Below are positions 23,216 to 34,384 of a DNA stretch of 64,000 nt, piece by piece. The position numbers were made by a program, and so were the translations under genes. This DNA is from Lampris incognitus. Its lineage: Eukaryota; Chordata; Actinopteri; Lampriformes; Lampridae. Position 1 is the first letter of the stretch. Each line of letters starts with the position of its first letter. The notes beneath the pieces were generated by a model. That model worked only from the letters and a program-made list of their open reading frames with translations, ran no database searches and was not told the DNA's origin. The stretch is taken from positions 3,030,200 to 3,094,199 of the forward strand of contig NC_079213.1 of assembly GCF_029633865.1 (NCBI RefSeq), given 5' to 3'.

Positions 23216-23913
23216 ATCGTCACCTCACTCTTGTACCATCTTTCAGGTAGGGTTGTGGAACTTTGGATTTCTCATTCTCAGTGAGGAAGCTGGACTGAGG
23301 TTACAGAACTGATTATTCATTTGAACTTGAACCACAGGGACTATCCAAAGATTTAAAGTTTTACCTTCTTTATTTTCATTTTGGTGTATTCTGACTGTGA
23401 AAAAGGAGTGTTAAAGGGTTAGTCCCCTAAAAAAGGTATTAGTGAATTTAAAGGTTAAAGTGAAATTATACTTACCTGTCGTTACCTAGAAGGGAAAAAA
23501 GAATGTAACACTTACCTTGTACCTGAAGAAAAGGAGAGTATACTTACCGGTCATCTGCACCTGAAAAAGAAAATAGAGTTAACTCAAGATAAAATAAATA
23601 GATCTAAACTTCAAATTAGTGATATAAATAGACGGCTATAACTTAAAAGAACTAAAGTTGATTAAATCAACCTAAAAACTTTAAATAACCTGTTCTAAAC
23701 TATAGAAAGGGTTAAATAAGAAACTGGTAACTCACCTGGTTTTGTGTAGTCTACCTTGTCAATACCTTTTGTGTGTGTGTGTTATTCAGCGCTGTTGTTT
23801 ATTAAATTTGCCAGCTTGTTTATACTTTATCCCCTGTCTCTGGTCTACTACTTAAAGGACATACCACTCCCTCCGAGCCTGGAACTGGTCCAGGGCTCCT
23901 AGCTGTCTTTATA
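23216..23913 (-). other. unclassified segment with splice-signal cassettes on minus strand
   Basis: On the minus strand three short stretches are each bounded by a pyrimidine-rich AG and a GTAAGT donor at 23471-23567, with a fourth strong donor near 23735. TATAAAG at about 23905 and AATAAA at about 23800 also lie on this strand, reminiscent of an LTR or promoter-like unit. No coding frame was recognised. Confidence 0.4.
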
Positions 23914-24805
23914 GTGACATGTGTGTTAGTGTGGATATGTGTGTTAGTGTGGATATGTGTGTTAGTGTGGATATGTGTGTTAGTGTGGATATGTGTGTTA
24001 GTGTGTATATGTGTGATAGTGTGGATATGTGTGTTAGTGTGTAAATGTGTGTTAGTGTGTAAATGTGTGTTAGTGTGTAAATGTGTGTTAGTGTGGATAT
24101 GTGTGTTAGTGTGGATATGTGTGTTAGTGTGGATATGTGTGTTAGTGTGTATATGTGTGTTAGTGTGGATATTTGTGTTAGTGTGTATATGTGTGTTAGT
24201 GTGGGTATGTGTGTTAGTGTGGGTATGTGTGTTAGTGTGGATATGTGTGTTAGTGTGGATATGTGTGTTAGTGTGGATATGTGTGTTAGTGTGGATATTT
24301 GTGTTAGTGTGTATATGTGTGTTAGTGTGGGTATGTGTGTTAGTGTGGATATGTGTGTTAGTGTGGGTATGTGTGTTAGTGTGGATATTTGTGTTAGTGT
24401 GTATATGTGTGTTAGTGTGGGTATGTGTGTTAGTGTGGATATGTGTGTTAGTGTGGGTATGTGTGTTAGTGTGGATATGTGTGTTAGTGTGGATATGTGT
24501 GTTAGTGTGGATATGTGTGTTAGTGTGGATATGTGTGTTAGTGTGGATATGTGTGTTAGTGTGGGTATGTGTGTTAGTGTGGGTATGTGTGTTAGTGTGG
24601 ATATTTGTGTTAGTGTGGATATGTGTGTTAGTGTGGATATGTGTGTTAGTGTGTATATGTGTGTTAGTGTGGATATGTGTGTTAGTGTGGGTATGTGTGT
24701 TAGTGTGGGTATGTGTGTTAGTGTGTATATGTGTGTTAGTGTGGATATGTGTGTTAGTGTGTATATGTGTGTTAGTGTGGGTGTGTGTGTTAGTGTGTTA
24801 GTGTG
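23914..24805 (+). repeat. 18-bp minisatellite upstream of glipr1
   Basis: About 49 units of TGTGTGTTAGTGTGGATA, with GGGTA, TGTATA and GGATATTT variants, lie between cmah and glipr1 and end about 580 bp before the glipr1 ATG. The array stays open in several frames because 18 is a multiple of three. Confidence 0.96.
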
Positions 24806-24810
24806 GAAAT

Positions 24811-25010
24811 GTCAGGTGAAAGAAGCGGCTGGTGACTCCACATGTATGGGAGGAGGCATGTGGTAGTCTGCAGCCCTCCTCGGTTCAGCGGGGGGGGGGG
24901 GAGCAGAGACCGGGACGGCTTGAGAGAGTGGGGTAATTGGCCAAGTACAGTCGGGGGGAGGGGGGGCCCCCCTCGGGGGGAGGGGGGGGCCCACAACAAA
25001 AAACCACCCA
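24811..25010 (+). mobile_element. SINE-A 3' fragment
   Basis: Begins GTCAGGTGAAAGAAGCGGCT directly after the 18-bp minisatellite; only the 3' half remains. Confidence 0.85.
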
Positions 25011-25382
25011 GGAATTGGTCCCTCTGGGATTCTTCGCTTGGCTGTGATTTGACCTTCAGATTCTTCCACATCTTCAGGTACATGGAAGGGTTTTCTTGGT
25101 TCTGTCATGAATGATGATTTGTTTTAGTTTATTTCTATTTCAAAACGTTGTGTTCATTTTCTTCCATCTTTAAGTTGAGAATTCCACCAGGACGAACGTC
25201 TGTCTAGCTCCTGTTTCCATATTCGGTAGTTTTATGATGTCGGTGTTGTGAAGACTTCCTCAAATGTTCGGTCTCTCTTTTTTTAACATCCTCTTCCTCT
25301 CTAGATCAACGTTTCCTGTGTGTTTTGACACATCTCTTCACGGGCAGCTGCAGCTTGATCGTTTGTCTCTGTCCTGTGCAGA
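25011..25382 (+). other. glipr1 upstream region
   Basis: Probably contains the glipr1 promoter and 5' UTR. No TATA box or other motif could be assigned with confidence; a pyrimidine-rich tract ends TCTAG at 25304. Confidence 0.35.
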
Positions 25383-25574
25383 ATGAAGGAGCGACTCTTG
25401 GTCTGGATCTGGATCTGGTTCCTCTGCTGGTCCGCTTTCCGTTTGCAGCCGTCTGCGGCAGATTCTGTCCCCCTGCCTGAAATCACCGACACCAAGTTCA
25501 TCTCTGAATGCGTGAAGTTGCACAACGAGGTTCGCTCGCTGGTGGAGCCTCCCGCCACCGACATGCTTCATATG
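25383..25574 (+). CDS. glipr1: glipr1 exon 1 (start, signal peptide)
   Basis: The ATG at 25383 is followed by a hydrophobic leader MKERLLVWIWIWFLCWSAFR and the CAP start ISECVKLHNEVRS. The donor is gtagga at 25575. This start is chosen because it opens the signal peptide and no upstream in-frame ATG is evident. Confidence 0.9.
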
Positions 25575-27871
25575 GTAGGAAACGAAAAGACCTTTATGGC
25601 CAGGATGTGTAAACCACAGCCGAAATCTCACATGTGGTTTAAAATAACAGTAAATTGAATCAAATCTGCGATACCTACCTTGTCTCTGTATGTTAAGTTT
25701 GTCTTCTGGAGATGGAGGCTTGTCCATAAACGGTGCCGTTATTTGATTCTGACTGATGGGAAGTCTGATTGATGCACTGACAGACTGACTAGTCTGGTCT
25801 AACAACCCCTAGTTTTTCCACTGGTGCCGACCCAGTCTGACGCGACATGTCCCGCCTTGTCCCTAAGAGCCCATTGTGGAGCGACTTCATCACTATGACA
25901 AAAAAAAAGAGTGCTCATGCTCTCATCAAGGCATGTTTGATTCATTCTGTCAGCGATGTTAAAGTATTTCAGAGGATGTGTGTTAAGCAGTTACAAACGA
26001 TGGTGTCGTTGCCTGTTGGCCATCTGGCCACAGTAAACAGCTGGAGTTTTTCCCCAGATGTGGCCTTTCATGGTGAGACATCACTAGCTTGTATGGGCGT
26101 GGTCATTTCTTCTAAGCCTGCAGCACATCGCTGTTTCACAGTCCTCCTCCTCCTCCTCCTCCTCCTTCTTCTTCTTCTTCTTCTTCTTCTTCTTCTTCCT
26201 CGTCTGGCTTGTTCCCTGTTTCCAAGGGGTCGCCACAGTGGATTTGATAGTTTCCATCGGTGAGGGCACAGCACTGATGGTGGTCATTGTTAACCCGGGC
26301 CTTGACCAATCCAGTATAGTCTTGTCAATCTGCATAATGATTTGGCAAAATTTTACATCGGATGCCCTTCCTGACACAACCACTAACCCTATGTACCCTG
26401 TAACCCTATGTACCCTATAACCTATAACCCTATGTACCCTATAACCTATAACCCTATGTACCCTATAACTACTAACCCTATGTACCCTATAACCACTAAC
26501 CCTATGTACCCTATAACCCTATGTACCCTGTAACCATATGTACCCTATAACCTATAACCCTATGTACCCTATAACTACTAACCCTATGTACCCTATAACC
26601 ACTAACCCTATGTACCCTATAACCCTATGTACCCTATAACCCTATGTACCCTATAACCTATAACCCTATGTACCCTATAACTACTAACCCTATGTACCCT
26701 ATAACCACTAACCCTATGTACCCTATAACCCTATGTACCCTATAACCTATAACCCTATGTACCCTATAACTACTAACCCTATGTACCCTATAACCACTAA
26801 CCCTATGTACCCTATAACCCTATGTACCCTATAACCACTAACCCTATGTACCCTATAACCTATAACCCTATGTACCCTATAACTACTAACCCTATGTACC
26901 CTATAACCACTAACCCTATGTACCCTATAACCACTAACCCTATGTACCCTATAACCACTAACCCTATGTACCCTATAACCACTAACCCTATGTACCCTAT
27001 AACCCTATGTATCCTATAACCACTAACCCTATGTACCCTATAACCACTAACCCTATGTACCCTATAACCCTATATACCCTATAACCACTAACCCTATGTA
27101 CCCTATAACCTATAACCCCATGTACCCTATAACCACTAACCCTATGTACCCTATAACCACTAACCCTATGTACCCTATAACCACTAACCCTATGTACCCT
27201 ATAACCACTAACCCTATGTACCCTATAACCACTAACCCTATGTACCCTATAACCACTAACCCTATGTACCCTATAACCCTATGTACCCTATAACCACTAA
27301 CCCTATGTACCCTATAACCTATAACCCCATGTACCCTATAACCACTAACCCTATGTACCCTATAACCACTAACCCTATGTACCCTATAACCACTAACCCT
27401 ATGTACCCTATAACTTATAACCCTATGTACCCTGTAACCTATAACCCTATGTACCCTATAACCCGATGTACCCTGTAACCTATAACTTTATGTACCCTGT
27501 AACCTATAACCCTATGTATCACTGTGTTACAGTATCAGTGACTGATTTTGTGTTTGTTTCCCTTGTCTTTATAATCAAGACAACAAAGTCGGCAAACAAA
27601 ATTTTTTGGTGGATTTTTTTCAGAAGACTTCCGTATTTGCTGACTTCCTGAAATCACCAACTTATTGGGCAGCACGGTTGGCACAGTGGTTAGTGCAGTT
27701 GCCTGGGTTCGAGCCCCGGGGTAGTCCAACCTTGGGGGTCGTCCCGGGTCGTCCTCTGTGTGGAGTTTGCATGTTCTCCCCGTGTCTGTGTGGGTTTCCT
27801 CCGGGGGCTCCGGTTTCCTCCCACAGTCCAAAGACCTGTAGGTCAGGTGACTCAGCTGTACTAAATTGTCC

Positions 27872-27918
<47 letters not shown>

Positions 27919-30900
27919 CCCTGTGGTGGCCTGTCCAGGGTGTCTCCCCGCCTGCTGCCAGTGACTGCTGGGATAGGCTCCAGCATCCCCACGACCCTGA
28001 GAGCAGGATAAGCGGTTTGGATAATGGATGGAATTTGTGACTTGACATTATTTTGGAGGCGTACAGTCACATGAAGACCAGGATAGTGATTGGATTTTTC
28101 CGAATGGAACAAAAAGCCTGATTGTTTTATTCATTATTCAGTTTTGGTAATGGGTACAGCCACACCCTATGGCTGGAAGTAGGGTCTGAGATTACAGATT
28201 GACTGATTTATTGGCCTGGTGAATTTATGACGAAGTGACTGAATGTTTTGTGGAAAGGTTGCTCAATCAGTCAGTCATTCTGTCTGACTGTCAGTCAAAC
28301 AACTACTGTTTTTTTTTTCCATCTTCCTGCAGACATGGGATGCAGGTTTGGCGAAGACAGCCCAAGCATGGGCGCGGCACTGTGACTTCAGTCACAACAT
28401 CCAGCTCAGCAAAGCAGGGCAGATGCACCCTGTCTTCCGCTCGGTGGGAGAGAACCTCTGGGTCGGCACACCACCCTCCACTTTCACCGTGAGCAGGGCC
28501 ATGGACTTATGGGTCAACGAAAAGGAACACTACAGCTACAGACAAAACACGTGCACAGACGTCTGTGGCCACTACACACAAGTGTGTATGAGCTTGCTTC
28601 ATGTTAGTTATAGTTAACATGACCTCTAGAATTGTTGTGGAGTTGCCTATACTGAATGTCTACATGGATGGCCTACCCAGTCGGCCCACAGGGTCAGGGC
28701 CCCCAAGCCAGACTCTGTGTGATGTCACTGCTGTTTACTTTTCATTTTTCACTTTAGCATTGCAGAACTCTGCGTCCGGGTAGCGTAGTGGTCTATTCCA
28801 TTGCCTACCAACACGGAGATCGCTGGTTCGAATCCCCGTGTTACCTCCGGCTTGGTCGGGCGTCCCTACAGACACAATTGGTCCTGTCTGTGGGTGGGGA
28901 GCCGGATGTGGGTATGTTTCCTGGGTCCTGGTTGCTGCAGTAGCGCCTCCTCTGCTCGGTCGGGGCGCCTGTTCGGGGGGGGGGGCTGGGGGGAATAGCG
29001 TGATCCTCCCACATGCTACGTCCCCCTGGTGAAACTCCTCACTGTCAGGTGAAAAGAAGTGCCTGGCGACTCCACATGTATCAGAGGAGGCATGTGGTAG
29101 TCTGCAGCCCTCCCTGGATCAGCAGAGGGGTGGAGCAGAGACCGGCGTGGCTCGGAAGAGTGGGGTAATTGGCCAAGTACACTGGGGGGGGGGGGGTGGT
29201 GTTAAAAAAAAGAATTGAAGAACTCCATTCATTTGTGGCAGTAACAGCTTTCTATCGCTGTTTTTTAGCCTATATCTGTTGTTATTAAAGGTGGTCTTAT
29301 CTGATTTGTGGTTGAGAGCTGTGTATTGTGTCAGTGAGCTGTTGCTGTGGGGTGCAGCTGAGCTGTGGGGGGGGGGCTTTGGGGTGTCTATGCCCAGGGG
29401 CCAACTGTCTCATAATCCATCTATGAATGGCTACATTGTATATTAGAAGATGAAAGTGTTCAGAGGGACAAATTAAGATGAAGAAACTTGTTCTTATTCT
29501 CTAGTTGGGATAATTTGCATGCCCCCCCCCCGGCCCAATCCAACTGAAAATATATTAGAAAGTAAGATGAACCCTTATCCTCCGACAGACTAGTGTTTGG
29601 ATTTGGGTCAAACAGCAGATTTCTAATAAGGGTAAAGTGAATTTTATTGTGTGTGTGTGTGTTTGTACTCATGTTCATGTTCAGTCAAGGGAAGCGGTTT
29701 TCTCATCACTATTTTCTCCTCTTCAGGTGGTGTGGGCGAGCAGCTTTAAGGTCGGATGTGCGGTTCAGGTCTGCCCCAAAGGTGTCAAAGGGACGACCTA
29801 TAAAGACGGAGCCCTCTTTGTTTGTAACTATGCCACTGCGTAAGTTGAAAGACTTTTGCTGACTAAATTAATAAAGTGCTAAGGACATGGCAGAAAGAAA
29901 TCCCCCAGTTCCCACAGAATAGGAAAGAGGTCCATGTGTTATTAAGCCTTAGTGTATGTAGCCTGGCCAGGAAAAAGGTGCATCTGTTAGAACTGGCAGA
30001 AATCATTGTTCCTCTTTTGAAGTGTTACCAGTGTTTGTATTTGCTCAAGCTTTGGCATGAATCGACTCTGTGCATAACTGCAGTCCACTGACTTCCGGTT
30101 TCTACTGCAACGGTCACACCAGTTTCCTGTTTGTTGGTGTGTGCTGTGTGACATATTTTTCGCGATGCCTGCAAGATTTACCATGGATAAATAAATGTCA
30201 ACCTCATGCACGGAACTGTCGACAAACTTTCCCCTGCAGCAGCCAGCAAACGGGTGGAACCTTTCAAGTTGTGCATATCAAGTTACGTGGACCCGGAAGT
30301 CAGTGGACTAGTTATGCACAGAGGCCATTGCGATATTTTGTTCCCTACAATGAGCCGTCTTTGTCATACTCGGTTTTTTTTATTGCGAAATCACAGCAGT
30401 GTTTCCTCCGGCCCCCTAGGGGCGCCATCGTGCGTTTGACACAAAACGTCGACGTGCGGTGTAGCGTAAGTTCAAAGGCAAACAGAGAAGAAGAAGCGGA
30501 GTTTGGCCGGATTACTCATTCTTCATGGCGTGTTACTGCGCACTCGGGAACAAAACAGTCCAGTCCACGGGAATGCCTTCATGTCGTACCTTGGGCGCAG
30601 CATGGGTGAACGAGAACTCGACTTAGCTATGTTAAACACACTGTTGTGGCGAATTCTACCAGAGTCTTCCTGCTCCAACTTCATTTGCATATTACCCGCG
30701 ATGCAACTGAAGTGTCGCTGTTTTGGTTATGTTGTGGCATACTGAACATGTTAAAAACGGGCACGTGTGTCCCAGATAGCGGGGATGTGGTGGAAGGTGA
30801 TGGGGACGTTATGAGACAAGTTGTATTAGACAACATGCTATTTCCCACCATGAGGGTAAAGAGCAGGCAAATAGATAAGCTCGCTTCTGTGGCCTATCAA

Positions 30901-33900
30901 AGGATAGAGCTGAGACCAATACGAACTTGTGTCTGTTATGACTAGCTTGGCCATCCATTATCTGACCACGTCACATTGGTGTCAGAAGTGGGATAGTGAC
31001 ACCGTGTGGTCATCGTAAGCACGTGAGCCCAGAGGCGGGAGGGAGCTGATATGCTGAAGGTAGTGTAACGTGCATGGATAAGTAGACACCTTGGTCCTTG
31101 ACTGACGGGTCGGACCCTATAGTCCAGTGGTTCTCAACCTTTTTGGGGTCCTGGACCCCCTGCGTATTTTTGATCTACCCTGAGGACCCCTCCGCCTGAT
31201 CTTGGGGGAGGGGGGTGGCAATTTGATAGAAACAGTAGAAACTGCATTTTAAATTGCATTATAGCATTTATTCACTCTTTGGGGCAAAAATAAGAGCTTT
31301 CAGTTGTAACTTAGATATATGTAACAAAACAGAATTCTTATGCAGTAACTTTCAGATATATGTAACGAAACAGAATATGTATTCAGTAACTTTCAGATAT
31401 ATGTAACAAAACAGAATATGTATTCAGTAACTTTCAGATATAGTTAACAAAACATAATATGTATTCAGTAACTTTCAGATATATGTAACAACAGAAGTTT
31501 TATGCAGTAACTTTTAACAATGCAAACGGGAGCGAGATCTCTTATTAAAATACAAGAAATTACACTTGTGAAACAGATGTAATTAGAGGAAAAAGTCCTG
31601 TTACCCTTTATAGTTTAGGTAGATAAAGGTCTCAGTCACATTTGAGTAAAATAATCCTATTTCTATAAATGTCAGGATCTTTTTTTTTAAAAGATATTTT
31701 ATTTTCACGGACCCCTTGCAATTACACCAGGGACCACTAGGGGTCCGTGGACCCCCGGTTGAGAAACAGTGCTATAGTCGACTGGCTAACGCTGTCGCTT
31801 GAGGAGTGGGGGGTACGGGTTCGCGTCCCGGATACGGCGTCCCGAGCTGCCCCCTGATTTCGCCACACTATGTACTTTTCTGCAGCTAGGGGGGGGGTCT
31901 CTCAATCAAAACATTAACAAAAAATGCAGTTTGAAAACGTCGTGAAGTAGTGTGGGATCATGGGAGTTGTTAAACAACCACCAATGCCGATTAAAATCAG
32001 GCCGACGTGACCCAGGCAGAAATCCTGTCCACGGACGAAGTGATGTATCGTAGCGAAGTCGGGGGGGCGGCCCGGCCGGACCGTCACAGCCGGGACGCGA
32101 ACTCGCGTATCCCGCAGCGCGGGCGACAACGTTAACCAGTTGACTAAAGGGGCCGATCCGAGAGCTAAGGGCTACCGAGCCCATTCATCCGTGATCGTTA
32201 CAGCATTAAAGTTTTATTCACGTTACATTTGGTCACATTTATTAACGTTATGTCATTTCATTCTAATGAGCTGGCCGCCAGTTTCAGCTGCCCATGCCCG
32301 GTCTGAGCAGGACCAGCTGCAGCCCACAGGCGGAGGCGGGGCTACACATGGGGTCCTTGCCCGAGCCGTTGCGGTAAGCCAGTTTTTTAACGCATGCGCG
32401 GAAATGCGTCCGCTCCCCGTCACCGCTGTCGTTTTACCACGTCGTTGAACGCCCCGGAAGCGTTGGTTCTTGCCCCTTCGCCGCCGTCATCTGCAGGACT
32501 TCTTCTTCAGAGGTTAAACTGCCTCCGACGCTGGTCGCGCAGACCAACTTTCACCCTCATGCTACGTTCAGACCAAAGGCGGCGAGAGAGTTGGCGCCGC
32601 TTTGTTCGCCAGTTTGGCCGCCGGCCCCGCCAGGTGTGTTCGAACAGAACGCGAATTTGCTGTTGACGTCACAACAAGCAGTCTAGTTACACCGACGCTG
32701 CTAGCAAGTTTGCTAGACCGCACACGACACACACCAGCAGTTTGTGTTTACTTGTGAGCATCACGGATGAGCGACAGATTTCAGTTGCGGCGGCTCTGCT
32801 TTATATCGACTTGCGCCGCCCAAACCGGCGTCAGCGGTCGGTTTGGGTTCATAGCATAAACCGGAGACGTGCCCAGCTTGGCGAATTTCACCGGCTCGTT
32901 CAGGAGTTGCGTTTGGACGGCGTCCGAAAAGAATTCTGGGTAGGGGCGTGTCTTTCCCAACACGAAGGCGGGTCCTAACCCTACTTGAAGGTGATTGGCT
33001 GTCGCCTGGCGAAATATTCGCCCGAGTTGGACATTTCTGAACTCCCGCGAAGGCGCGTTTGTCGCTCGATTCGCCCAATTCGCGCCGCCCGTAATTTCGC
33101 CGCGAATTATTCCCGCCCATTCGCCTCCTCCCATTGGCTTTGCATGCATTCGCGCCGCCCAAACAATTCGCGCCGCCTTTGGTCTGAACGTAGCATTAAA
33201 GGGAGGGTGGTTGGCAAGATGGCGGACCGGGAAGTTCCGCGCTCCGTATGCTTGTCCCAACTTTATACAAACTTAACTATCCAACCCTTACCATTCTAAC
33301 ATTTTCAACTGTTTTAACGCCCTCCGGTATTAAAACGATCAAATACTGAAAAAAGAACTGCGCCATGACGACGAAGAAACCCCCTTTAAGAAACCCGCTG
33401 TAACGCGGCTGCCGCCTCCCGCGGCCCTGACTGAAGCGAAACTCTCCACCGAGCGCCCCCAACGAGAAGGCCCGTCCAAGTAAGGAGGAAGACGAAGGTG
33501 TGGATGCCGTCCTGGCAGCCATAAAGACCGAACCGACAGGGTGGATACTCGGTTCTCAGCTGCAGCAGCACTCCGTCATGCTAGCTAGCATAGCCAAAGC
33601 GGTCGAGTTCAATGCGGCAGAGATCCGAGACCGCAAACTCACGACACAAACCACGGAGCGAGAAGTGCCGCCATTAAAGGCAACGCAGAGCTGCTGGAAC
33701 GAGTCCTAGAACCTGGACGACACAAGCGCCGATGGGCTCATCCATCCATCCATTACCCGAACCGCGTATCCTGCTCTCAGGGTCGCGGGGATGCTGGAGC
33801 CTAGCCCAGCAGTCATTGGGCGGCAGGCGGGGAGACACCCTGGACAGGCCGCCACACACACACATTCATACCTAGGGTCAATTTAGTACAGCCGAGTCAC

Positions 33901-34353
33901 CTGACCTACATGTCTTTGGACTGTTGGAGGAAACCGGAGCCCCCGGAGGAAACCCACGCAGACACGGGGGAGAACATGCAAACTCCACACAGAGGACGAC
34001 CCCCAAGGTTGGACTACCCCGGGGCTCGAACCCAGGACCTTCTTGCTGTGAGGCGACCGCGCGCTAACCACTGTGCCACCGTGCCGCCTCGGTTGCCAGA
34101 TTGCTGGTGACAATTTCCCCATCATGGGCCCCAAACATCGACCACGTTGTGGACTCGGTTCACCGGCTAGGCAGACGTGAAGAAAACAAAACAAGGCATG
34201 TGATCGTCCAGTTCCCCCAGAGAACACACCGGGACCAAGAATTCCAAGGTCTGCAGGGAGCTTGGGATCGGGAGGATCTCTGCAAGGCTGACAGGGAGAC
34301 GCGAGCTGCGCCGTGGCCACGGCTTCAAGAAACACCTACTACTACTACTACTA

Positions 34354-34384
<31 letters not shown>

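Noticed and set aside
23914..24866. 295- and 261-codon frames (CVLVWI and MCVSVD repeats)
   Set aside because: Pure minisatellite translations in several frames at once.
25338..25805. 155-codon frame antisense to glipr1 exon 1
   Set aside because: Shadow of the real coding exon plus intron.
26822..27478. Short repetitive frames YPITTNPM in glipr1 intron 1
   Set aside because: Translation of the telomere-like array.
30070..30609. 179-codon frame
   Set aside because: Overlaps the candidate LTR; no gag or pol motif.
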